Assembly (NCBI GenBank): GCA_005502915.1
Contig: SCMT01000024.1
Span: forward strand, 1 to 64,000
Direction of reading: 5' to 3'
Source of the DNA: Lysobacteraceae bacterium 2PB
GTDB taxonomy: Bacteria; Pseudomonadota; Gammaproteobacteria; Xanthomonadales; Xanthomonadaceae
Length of the DNA: 64,000 nucleotides
Shown here: positions 27,282 to 35,584 of the stretch, one piece after another
How the letters are laid out: each line of letters begins with the position of its first letter
Position numbering within the stretch: the stretch's first letter is position 1
Translations under genes and position numbers: made by a program
Notes under the pieces: generated by a model
Database searches by the model: none
The model's input: only the letters and a program-made list of their open reading frames with translations
What the model was told of the DNA's origin: nothing

Positions 27282-27842
27282 TCAATGTCGAGTCGAGGGG
27301 AATGGAAGAATGTCGGCGGCCGGCATCAGGCGCTGGCGGACCAGATCGACCGGCGTGTGGTATTCCATATTGTGGCGCGTGTTCCAACCGAGTGTGGGAT
27401 GCTTGAACAAGCCCTCCCACTCGCGTGCAGCCAGATCCGGCAGCGCATGGTCGCCGTGCTCCAGATGCAGCCATACGCCGTACTTGCGTTGATTGAGCGA
27501 CGCCAGCAGGCTGCGGTCGCGCGTGGATCCGAACGCGAAGCCGGCATCGAAACCGTGCAGCTCCGCATCGACACCCCCACCCCGCACCCCGAAATGCTCG
27601 GCCAGCATCGCGAACTGCAGCAAGGCCCGCTCATGCAGCCGGCGAAGATTGGCCGCATCGCCCGGCAGCACCAGGACCGCACCGGTCGCGGCATTGAGCA
27701 TCACCACGAACGGCTGCCGCCGCCAGACCTCGACATCGGCGCACCACTCGCCCAGGGGATTGCCCTGCGGCGCCGGCTCCACCGGCTTGGCCGGCTGTTT
27801 CAGGCGCTTGAGCAGCTTGGCGGTGCAGCAGAGGATGGTCAT
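27282..27842 (-). CDS. DUF6933-like protein attached to the type I RM operon
   Basis: A 186-aa soluble protein. The N-terminus (MTILCCTAKLLKRLK), the early WCADVEVWRRQPFVVMLN strand and the C-terminal third are reminiscent of DUF6933 proteins; this assignment rests on pattern memory only. No catalytic motif is evident. Its ATG overlaps the hsdR stop by 4 bp (27839-27842), so it is translationally coupled to the restriction subunit. Its stop is 4 bp from prpF. It could modulate restriction or be a separate defence gene. Confidence 0.6.
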   Translation of the reverse strand: MTILCCTAKLLKRLKQPAKPVEPAPQGNPLGEWCADVEVWRRQPFVVMLNAATGAVLVLPGDAANLRRLHERALLQFAMLAEHFGVRGGGVDAELHGFDAGFAFGSTRDRSLLASLNQRKYGVWLHLEHGDHALPDLAAREWEGLFKHPTLGWNTRHNMEYHTPVDLVRQRLMPAADILPFPSTRH

Positions 27843-30800
27843 GTCCGCTCGCCTCCGGTCTGCGGCGGCGCGGATCCCTGCAGGCCGGGCTGGGTCCGGA
27901 TCCGATCGAACAGCTCGTGGGCCAGATGCTCGCTGGCAGTGGACCGGAACTGTCGATCCGACATCACCCGCGCGAAGATGTCCTCGTTGCCGTCCATGCG
28001 CTCGATGAACAGCTCATCCAGCACGCGCTCGAGATATGCGGCGAAATCCGAGAGGTTGTTGGCGCGCGCCGCTTCGCGGATGGCCTCGTTGGACTCGGCC
28101 GAGACCCGGATCTGGTCGAAGAACAACTGGTCCGCTTCCGTGAAATGGGTCCCGAACCGTTCGTTCAGCTTGTCCACCAGGCTCGACAGCGGCACAGGCG
28201 CATCGGCGACACGCGACGTGCCGACATCGGTCGGCCCTTTCAGCGGATAGGGCTCGCCCTTGCCCAGGTCGATGGAACCGTTCGTGATCTGCTGCAGACG
28301 GTAATAGCGAAGACCGACCTCATCGTCCAGCGTGAACGTCGCATCGCCATCCACCGACGGCAGCTTCGCGATCAGATTGCGCACGAAGGTATAGAGCTTT
28401 TCCAGGTCGCTGTCCTGATACGGCACGATCTGGGACAGGAAGGCATACAGATTCCGATATGCGGTGAGCAGCCCCCGGAATTCGTCCCGACCCTTTTCGT
28501 CCTGGCGCTTGAATCGCTCGACCACCGCATCGAGGATCGCATTCATGCGCTGATGGTCCTGCCCCGAGGATTCGCGGGTCGGGCGATACCACACCGCCAC
28601 GAAGGCATCGATGTCGGCCTGGGTGACGATGGCGGGGGCGAGCAGTTTGTGCTGCAGTTCGGACAGTCGGTGCGGGTCGGCGTTCTCGCCGACCGGCGTG
28701 GCCTCATAGTAAGGCTTGAAAGCCTTGAAGATATCCTCTTCCTTGTTGACGAAATCCAGCACGAAGGTCCGCTTCTTGCCCGGCGCGGTGCGATTAAGGC
28801 GCGACAGCGTCTGCACCGCCTGCACGCCCGCGAGCTTCTTGACCACGTACATCGTCTGCAGCAGCGGCTGATCGAAGCCGGTCTGGTACTTCTCGGCCAC
28901 CAGCAGCACACGATATTGGTCGCCGTCGAAGGTCTCCGGGAGTTCGCTTTCGGCCAGACCGTCGTTCATCGCCACTTCGGTGTACGACGAACCGGGCAAA
29001 TCCGGGTCTTCCACCGCGCCGGAAAACGCCACCAGCGATCGAATGCCCTCGTACCCGTTCTGCTTGATGTAATGATCGAATGCGAGCTTGTACCTGACCG
29101 CCGACAATCGCGAACCGGTCACCACCATCGCCTTGGCGCGCCCGCCCAGTTCGTGCATCACATGCAGGCGGAAATGCTCGATGATCGTGCCGACCACCTG
29201 CTCGATATTGACCGGATGCAGTTCCATGTAGCGGGTCAGGACCTTGACGGCCTGCTTGCGCGGCACTTCGGGATCGCTCTCCACCTGCTTGATCAGCCCG
29301 TAGAAACGCTGATACGTGGTGTAGTGCGCGAGCACATCGACGATGAAGTCTTCCTCGATCGCCTGACGCATGCTGTATTCGTGGAACGGTGATGCGCCGG
29401 ACGGGCCCGGCTCGTCGAACAGGGCCTTGGTCTTGAACTTCGGCGTCGCGGTGAAGGCGAAGAAGCTGAGGTTGGGCTGGCGCGCGCGCTGCTTCGCGGC
29501 GCGCAGGATCGCGGCACGCGTCTCCATGTCGAGGTCGTCGTCCTCCTCGTCGGACAACTGCGCGGCCACCGCCGCCTCGATGCCGTCGCGGTTGAGCATG
29601 CCGCGCAGGGCCGTGGCGGTTTCGCCGCTCTGCGAGGAATGCGCCTCGTCCACGATCACCGCGTAACGCTTGCCTTCGGTGTCGATCCTCACGCCCTCGC
29701 CGTCGCGCTGCAGCCGCGACAGCGCACGGGCGATGAACGGGAATTTCTGGATCGTGCTGATCACGATCGGCGTGCCGCCGGACAGTGCGCGGGCGAGCTG
29801 CCGGGTGTCCTCCTCGATCTTTTCCACCACGCCGGTCTTGTGCTCGAACTGGTAGATGGTGTTCTGCATCTGCTGGTCCAGCACGCGGCGGTCGGTGACC
29901 ACCACCACGGTATGGAACACCTTCTCGTCGTTGGCATCGTGCAGGCCCGCCAGCCGATGCGCCAGCCAGGCGATCGTATTGGACTTGCCGGAGCCGGCCG
30001 AATGCTGCACCAGATAATTGCGGCCCGAGCCATGGTCGCGCGCATGCGCCACCAGCCGGCGCACCGCGTCCAACTGGTGGTAGCGCGGGAAGATCATCGT
30101 CTCCCTGCGCACCGTGCGCGGGCCCTTGTCGGTCTTGATCTGGCGTTCCTTCACTTCCAGATGCATGAAACGCTGCAGGATGTCGAGCAGGCTGTCCGCG
30201 GCCAGCACCTCGTCCCAGAGGTAGTGGGTTTTCCAGTCGCCTTCCACCGGCGGATTGCCGGCGCCGTGCGCGTGGCCGCGATTGAAGGGCAGGAACACGG
30301 TGTCGCGCCCCTGCAGGCGCGTGGTCATCCAGACTTCGTCGGGATCCACCGCGAAATGCACCAGCGCCCGCTGCTTGAAGGCGAACAGCAGGTCACGCGC
30401 GTCGCGGTCGTGCTGATACTGGTGGATGGCATCGGCCGCGCGCTGGCCGGTCAGCGGGTTCTTCAGCTCGATGGTCGCCACCGGCAGGCCGTTGACGGCG
30501 AGGGTGGCATCGAGGATGCAGCGTCGCGGGCTGCCGTCGGCCTTCTTCAGCACCGAGGCGAACGCGACCTGCCGGGTCAGGGTGAGGCGGTTGTGCGCGT
30601 ACTTCGCCTGCGCCTCCGGGTTCATGCCGGAATTGGGCTGGAAATACGCCATGCGCAGGGTCTTGCCGTAGCACTTGAAGCCGTGGCGCAGCACGTGCAG
30701 CGTGCCCTTGAGCGCCAATTCCTTGGTCAGCGCCTCCAGTATCGTCGCTTCGGTGCGCGCACCGAGCAGCGCCTGCAGGGCCTGCCAGCGCGCGGGCTGA

Positions 30801-30946
30801 CTGTCCTGCACGAAACCGACCACATCCGCCGGAAACAATGCACGAGTTTCGTCGAAATCCGACGGCGCGCGCTTGGCATAACCGCCCGCGGCCAGCAAGC
30901 GGGCTTCGATGGCGGTTTCGAAGGCGTGTTCGCTGTGTGCGGGCAT
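27839..30946 (-). CDS. hsdR: Type I restriction enzyme, R subunit
   Basis: A 1035-aa motor-nuclease. The PD-(D/E)xK nuclease is at Asp146...Glu160-x-Lys162. The SF2 helicase has Walker A GSGKS near residue 320, DEAH near 431 and FTATPK shortly after. The motif-VI region is YQTGFDQPLLQTMYVVKKL...TLSRLNR. It translocates DNA and cuts unmethylated targets with HsdM/HsdS. The C-terminal part (about 780-1035) is helical and binds the methylase core in relatives. Ten bp separate it from hsdS. All motifs are intact, so it should be active. Confidence 0.96.
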   Translation of the reverse strand: MPAHSEHAFETAIEARLLAAGGYAKRAPSDFDETRALFPADVVGFVQDSQPARWQALQALLGARTEATILEALTKELALKGTLHVLRHGFKCYGKTLRMAYFQPNSGMNPEAQAKYAHNRLTLTRQVAFASVLKKADGSPRRCILDATLAVNGLPVATIELKNPLTGQRAADAIHQYQHDRDARDLLFAFKQRALVHFAVDPDEVWMTTRLQGRDTVFLPFNRGHAHGAGNPPVEGDWKTHYLWDEVLAADSLLDILQRFMHLEVKERQIKTDKGPRTVRRETMIFPRYHQLDAVRRLVAHARDHGSGRNYLVQHSAGSGKSNTIAWLAHRLAGLHDANDEKVFHTVVVVTDRRVLDQQMQNTIYQFEHKTGVVEKIEEDTRQLARALSGGTPIVISTIQKFPFIARALSRLQRDGEGVRIDTEGKRYAVIVDEAHSSQSGETATALRGMLNRDGIEAAVAAQLSDEEDDDLDMETRAAILRAAKQRARQPNLSFFAFTATPKFKTKALFDEPGPSGASPFHEYSMRQAIEEDFIVDVLAHYTTYQRFYGLIKQVESDPEVPRKQAVKVLTRYMELHPVNIEQVVGTIIEHFRLHVMHELGGRAKAMVVTGSRLSAVRYKLAFDHYIKQNGYEGIRSLVAFSGAVEDPDLPGSSYTEVAMNDGLAESELPETFDGDQYRVLLVAEKYQTGFDQPLLQTMYVVKKLAGVQAVQTLSRLNRTAPGKKRTFVLDFVNKEEDIFKAFKPYYEATPVGENADPHRLSELQHKLLAPAIVTQADIDAFVAVWYRPTRESSGQDHQRMNAILDAVVERFKRQDEKGRDEFRGLLTAYRNLYAFLSQIVPYQDSDLEKLYTFVRNLIAKLPSVDGDATFTLDDEVGLRYYRLQQITNGSIDLGKGEPYPLKGPTDVGTSRVADAPVPLSSLVDKLNERFGTHFTEADQLFFDQIRVSAESNEAIREAARANNLSDFAAYLERVLDELFIERMDGNEDIFARVMSDRQFRSTASEHLAHELFDRIRTQPGLQGSAPPQTGGERT

Positions 30947-30956
30947 GGCGGAGTCC

Positions 30957-32246
30957 TTATCCGTTCAATTCGGGGAGTTGGCCGGTGATGGCGGAGGTGA
31001 TGAGGGCAGAGCGATACTGCTTCAATTTCACAAGAGAGTCTTCAACCTTCCTCGCAGAGGATGCGCTCTTTTCCAAATGACGATGCAGATAAGCAGACAT
31101 GGCAAGCTGCTCTCTCAATGGCGGGAATGCGAATTGGTAGCGCCTGAACTGCTCCGCCGTCAGGTGATCAATCGTGGTTTGATTGCCCTCGCCTTCAAAG
31201 ACCAGGTTCTTGGTGGCCGCCTCCATTACGAAGCAAAAATAGTCAGCACAATCTTTTTCGGAATCGAAAGGCCTCAATCTGTGCAACGCCTTCTGGTAAT
31301 AGCACTCTTCAAGCTCACCTTGCCAAACAGCAGATCTACCCACAAAGCTTCCGCCCTCATTAACAAGGAGGTCGCCTGGAATCAGTCGATATCTCCTCTG
31401 CGCATCGCTCGGAAAATCCATCATGGGAAGATCGACTGTATTTATGCTCCTCCACTGGACATCGAAGACACGCAGATAGGGCTTGAGGTTTTCTCCATCT
31501 GAACGCTCCGCATTAAGCATCCTGCCCAATTGAACCTCATAACGAAAACCAAGCATCGTTACTGTCCAATGATCGGGTACATCGCCAATCCAGCCGACGC
31601 CTGACGGCTTCATCGACACATCCGGATTCAGCCCCTTGGTCACGGCACGGGTAATCAGCGCCTGCCGCTGCTCGGTCAACCGCTCCAGCAGCGCGCGCTT
31701 CTTGTCGATCAACGCGTCGATCTGCGCAGTCTTCTCGTCGAGGAAGTTTGCGATACGCTGCTGCACGCCGACATGCGGCAAGGGCAAAGGCTGGTGACCG
31801 ATGATTTCCCAGTCGGCGCGTGGCATCTTGGACCCGAACGTCTGGGCGTCGACCGAATCGATCAGTCCGTGCGACGTCAACACATAGAACAGATAGCGCG
31901 CGTCCACTCGATCTGATGGCCGCAAGCACAACAGCTCACCCGAGCTGACACCGTCGAACTCGGCGCGGAACACCTTGGCGAGGTAGGGCCGAAGCTTGTT
32001 GAACAGCACATCGCCCGCCTTGAACAGGCGGCTATCCGCCTCGGCTGGCACAAGGTCTTCACGCAGGAGCCGACCTGTCCATGACTCGATGTCTTCATTC
32101 GACAGATATGGCAGCGTTGCCTGCTGCTCATCAGTCGGACGCGCTGTCGAACAGTCGACATGCCATTTCAACCAGTCGCACCGCCAACCTTCCGGCAGAG
32201 AACCCACCCACGCCGACAATCTGTCGTTTTCAGCGTGCAAACTCAT
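30957..32246 (-). CDS. hsdS: Type I restriction-modification specificity subunit
   Basis: A 429-aa DNA-recognition subunit with two target-recognition domains (about 15-165 and 225-370). The central (QRIANFLDEKTAQID...) and C-terminal (...LITSAITGQL) conserved coiled coils are of the usual half-repeat form. TRD2 DNA (roughly 30957-31600) is AT-rich relative to the rest: 26 of 60 G/C at 31021-31080. This suggests TRD exchange by recombination. The start overlaps the rhuM stop by 4 bp (32243-32246). Confidence 0.94.
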   Translation of the reverse strand: MSLHAENDRLSAWVGSLPEGWRCDWLKWHVDCSTARPTDEQQATLPYLSNEDIESWTGRLLREDLVPAEADSRLFKAGDVLFNKLRPYLAKVFRAEFDGVSSGELLCLRPSDRVDARYLFYVLTSHGLIDSVDAQTFGSKMPRADWEIIGHQPLPLPHVGVQQRIANFLDEKTAQIDALIDKKRALLERLTEQRQALITRAVTKGLNPDVSMKPSGVGWIGDVPDHWTVTMLGFRYEVQLGRMLNAERSDGENLKPYLRVFDVQWRSINTVDLPMMDFPSDAQRRYRLIPGDLLVNEGGSFVGRSAVWQGELEECYYQKALHRLRPFDSEKDCADYFCFVMEAATKNLVFEGEGNQTTIDHLTAEQFRRYQFAFPPLREQLAMSAYLHRHLEKSASSARKVEDSLVKLKQYRSALITSAITGQLPELNG

Positions 32247-33325
32247 TCCGGTTTCCTTCTCGCGTTACGGCGGCCTGCTGGAGGATTCGTAGATTTATCT
32301 GCTTTTCCGATCGCCTCCGCCGCACCCCGCAAATCCTGCAGATACCGCGCCTCCGCCACCTGTTCGGCCTCAAGCCGCCGCCGCTCGGCGAAGGCGTCGT
32401 ACTGGCGCTCGGCCCAGTCCAGCGCGTCGCGATGCGCGACCTTGCCGGCGCCCTGCAGCACCGGCAGCTCGGTATCGCGCAGGAACTTGTCGAGGAAGCC
32501 GTCCCAGTCAGCCAGCCGGATGTCCTGCCGGCGCATGGCGCGGAATTCGGCCTGATCGAGGAACATCACGGTGATGCGGTTGAGGGTGTCGACTTCGCGC
32601 GCGTCCAGATAGTTCTTGGCGACGCCCACGTCCTGCTTGAGCACGCGGCTGCCCTTCCATGTGGTCGCGCCCATGTTTGGCTTGTCCGCATCCGCGCGGG
32701 TGCGCACGATCTCGGCCGCCGTCAGCCCCGTCGCCGCATAGTGCATCTTGTTCTGCATGATCGCGAAGAAGCGCTGCGTGGCCTCGTCGCCCTCGCGGTA
32801 ATCCATGGCCATCGCGAAGATCTCGCGGATGCGCTGGTACACCCGCGCCTCGCTGGCGCGGATCTCGCGGATGCGCGCGAGCAGTTCGTCGAAATAATCC
32901 GCCGGTCCCCGCCCGCCCTTCAGCCGCTCGTCGTCGAGGGCGAAGCCCTTGACCAGGTATTCGCCCAGACGCGCCGTGGCCCACTGCCTGAAGGCCGTGC
33001 CCTGCGCGGAACGCACCCGGTAGCCGACGGCGAGAATGGCCTCCAGGCTGTAGTGGTCGAGCTGGCGACGGACCTCACGCCCGCCTTCGGTTTGAACTGT
33101 CCGGAATTTCCGGATAGTTCGTTCAGGTTCGAGCTCATGCTCGTCGTAGACGTTCTGCAGGTGCTCATTGGCCGTCTTGACCGAGACACCATACAACTCT
33201 GCGATCTGGCGCTGGGTCAGCCAGACCGTCTCGCCGACCAGCAGCACACGGATGCCGCCCTCGCCGCCCGAAGCCGGGTAGATCAGCAGGTCACCGTCGA
33301 CGGGCAGGGCGAGGTCGCGACTCAT
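32243..33325 (-). CDS. rhuM: RhuM-family protein within the type I RM operon
   Basis: A 360-aa protein of the virulence RhuM family. The N-terminal part (about 30-75: VWLTQRQIAELYGVSVKTANEHLQ) looks like a helix-turn-helix. The middle (YRVRSAQGTAFRQWAT) is the family hallmark, and the C-terminus is charged and helical (AERRRLEAEQ). RhuM genes often travel between hsdM and hsdS/hsdR; their role is unproven. Four-bp overlaps with hsdM upstream and hsdS downstream show translational coupling. It might regulate the RM operon through the palindrome before hsdM (inference). Confidence 0.88.
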   Translation of the reverse strand: MSRDLALPVDGDLLIYPASGGEGGIRVLLVGETVWLTQRQIAELYGVSVKTANEHLQNVYDEHELEPERTIRKFRTVQTEGGREVRRQLDHYSLEAILAVGYRVRSAQGTAFRQWATARLGEYLVKGFALDDERLKGGRGPADYFDELLARIREIRASEARVYQRIREIFAMAMDYREGDEATQRFFAIMQNKMHYAATGLTAAEIVRTRADADKPNMGATTWKGSRVLKQDVGVAKNYLDAREVDTLNRITVMFLDQAEFRAMRRQDIRLADWDGFLDKFLRDTELPVLQGAGKVAHRDALDWAERQYDAFAERRRLEAEQVAEARYLQDLRGAAEAIGKADKSTNPPAGRRNARRKPE

Positions 33326-35508
33326 GCCAGCAGGCCCTTGAGCAGACCGGCGATCTCACCTTCGAGCTGGCGGATGTCGGCCTCGATCTCGGCCAGCGGG
33401 CGCGGCGGCTTGTAAACGTAGAAGTGCCGGTTGATCGGAATTTCGTAACCGACCTTCGTCTTCTCGTAATCGACCCAGGCATCGGGCACGTGCGGCAGCA
33501 CTTCGCGGGCCATGTAGGCGTCGATCGCCTCGCGGAAATCCTCCACCAGATCGTCGTTCGGCTTCTCGGGACCCTGCGCCATGCGCAGCGGCAGCATCGT
33601 CCCCTTGGGCAGCGGGATATTCTCGGTATCGCGCAGCTCGCTGTCGGGCTCTGGGCGGTCCTTGGCGTCACGGCAGATCTCGGCCTTGGGGTCGCGCTCG
33701 CCGAGCGCGGCGAAAATGGCCTTCCTGATGGGCCCGAGCAGCTTCAGACCGGCCTTCTTCGCCGCCTTGTCGAGATCGGCTTCGAACAGCGCGCGGTCCA
33801 TGTAGCGTCCCTTGCGCTTGAGCGTGGCGAGCAGATCGCGGATCGCCTGCTGCATGGCCTCGCCCTCGGCGATCTCCTTGCGCACCGCCTTGTCGTCCTT
33901 GCGCTTCTTCGACGTGGCGAGGCCGGCGAACGCGGATTGTTCGTCCAATCGCGCGATGCGTTCGGCGCTGGCCTCGAAATTCATGCGCAGAGGGCGTTCG
34001 ACCACCACCTTCAGGAAACCGAACTCGCAGTTCTCGAAGATACGCGAGACCACGCGGGTCTCGACGGCACCGGTCTTGTGATCGACAACGACCTTGGCGG
34101 TCTCGCCGTTGCGGTAGTTCGCATACAGGCGAGTCAACGCGGCGATGTGGTCGTCTCCGATCTCGTTGCGCTTGTTGTTCAGGCTCTTCTTCATCTTGCG
34201 GAAGAACCGCGTCCCGTCGATCAATTGCACCTTGCCCTGACGCTCGGCCGGTTTGCGGTTGGTCACCAGCCAGATGTAGGTGTAGATGCCGGTGTTGTAG
34301 AACAACTGATCCGGCAGTGCGACGATGGCATCGAGCCAGTCGTTTTCGATGATCCAGCGACGGATGTTGGACGGCCCGGAGCCGGCATCGCCCGAGAACA
34401 GCGGCGAGCCGTTGAAGACGATGGCGATCCTGGAGCCGGGCTGGTTGTCATCGCCTTCGGCATACGGGTGCATCTTGGCGATCATGTGCTGCAGGAACAG
34501 CAGCGAGCCATCGTTGATCGCAGGCACACCGGCGCCGAATCGCCCGGCCATGCCCAGACCCGCGTGCTCTTTTTCGACGACCGCCTTCTGATCTTTCCAC
34601 TCGACGCCGAACGGCGGGTTGGCGAGCATGTAATGGAATCGCCTGCCCTCGAAGCCGTCCTTCGTCTTCCCATCACCCAGCGTATCGCCGAGGACGATAT
34701 TGGCGGTGTCCTCGTCCTTGATCAGCATGTCCGAACAGCAGATCGCCCAGGATTCGTCGTTGTACTCCTGACCGTACAGGTGCAGGTTGGCGCCCGCGTT
34801 CTGGGCGAGAATGAACTTCTCCGACTCCGACAGCATGCCTCCGGTGCCGCAGGTCGGGTCGTAGATGCTGCGGACGATGCCCGGCCGATAGACATCGCGC
34901 TCGCCGGTATAGATCAGATTGGCCATCAACCGGATGACCTCGCGCGGCGTGAAGTGGTCGCCGGCCTCCTCGTTGGCCTGTTCGTTGAAGCGCATCACCA
35001 GGTGCTCGAACAGATAACCCATCTGGAGGTTGTCGATTCGATCCGGATGCAAGTCGATTTCGGCCATCGCCTTGACGATGGTGAACAGGCGATTGCTGGC
35101 ATCCAGCTTCTCGATCTGATCCTCGAACTTGAACTTCTCGAAGATGCTGCGGGCGGAGTCCGAGAACCCGTTGATGTAGGCGACCAGATTGGGCGCGATG
35201 TTGTCGGCGTCATCCAGCAGCCTGGCGAACGTGTACGGGCTGGTGTTGTACAGCGGATGCTGGCGATTCGGATCCGCGGCCTTGCCGAGCAGGCGGGTCA
35301 TCGCGCGCTCGGCAGTGCCCTTGGCCTGCAGCTTGGCGTATTCCTTCAGCACCTTGTCCTTGGTCGGCTCCAGCACGCAGTCCAGACGCCGCAACACCAC
35401 CATCGGCAGCATCACCAGCCTGTACTGCGGCGGGCGATAGGGCCCGCGCAGACGGTTGGCAATCTCCCAGATCTTGCCCTTCAATTCCTCGTGCGCACCT
35501 ACGTTCAT
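33322..35508 (-). CDS. hsdM: Type I restriction-modification DNA methyltransferase subunit
   Basis: N6-adenine methyltransferase of 728 aa. An N-terminal helical HsdM domain (about 1-170) is followed by the AdoMet motif DPTCGTGGM (about 215-223) and the catalytic NPPFGVEW (about 296-303). The C-terminal extension beyond 500 is long and charged, making the protein larger than E. coli HsdM (about 530 aa). It is the first gene of the RM operon, 76 bp after the acnD stop. A palindrome and a possible TTATAC -10 occupy that gap. Confidence 0.95.
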   Translation of the reverse strand: MNVGAHEELKGKIWEIANRLRGPYRPPQYRLVMLPMVVLRRLDCVLEPTKDKVLKEYAKLQAKGTAERAMTRLLGKAADPNRQHPLYNTSPYTFARLLDDADNIAPNLVAYINGFSDSARSIFEKFKFEDQIEKLDASNRLFTIVKAMAEIDLHPDRIDNLQMGYLFEHLVMRFNEQANEEAGDHFTPREVIRLMANLIYTGERDVYRPGIVRSIYDPTCGTGGMLSESEKFILAQNAGANLHLYGQEYNDESWAICCSDMLIKDEDTANIVLGDTLGDGKTKDGFEGRRFHYMLANPPFGVEWKDQKAVVEKEHAGLGMAGRFGAGVPAINDGSLLFLQHMIAKMHPYAEGDDNQPGSRIAIVFNGSPLFSGDAGSGPSNIRRWIIENDWLDAIVALPDQLFYNTGIYTYIWLVTNRKPAERQGKVQLIDGTRFFRKMKKSLNNKRNEIGDDHIAALTRLYANYRNGETAKVVVDHKTGAVETRVVSRIFENCEFGFLKVVVERPLRMNFEASAERIARLDEQSAFAGLATSKKRKDDKAVRKEIAEGEAMQQAIRDLLATLKRKGRYMDRALFEADLDKAAKKAGLKLLGPIRKAIFAALGERDPKAEICRDAKDRPEPDSELRDTENIPLPKGTMLPLRMAQGPEKPNDDLVEDFREAIDAYMAREVLPHVPDAWVDYEKTKVGYEIPINRHFYVYKPPRPLAEIEADIRQLEGEIAGLLKGLLA

Positions 35509-35522
35509 GCAGCCCTGCTTTC

Positions 35523-35552
35523 GTATAAAGGGAACCGATCACGATTGATCGG
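35523..35552 (-). promoter_or_regulatory. Palindromic operator and possible promoter before hsdM
   Basis: CCGATCA-CGAT-TGATCGG (35535-35552) is a perfect 7-bp inverted repeat. On the minus strand it overlaps the -35 position of a possible -10 TTATAC (35528-35523), with no good -35 hexamer. The arrangement suggests a repressible internal promoter for the RM genes. Confidence 0.5.
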
Positions 35553-35584
35553 AAAAACCAACAGACGCCCGAGATTGAACGAGG

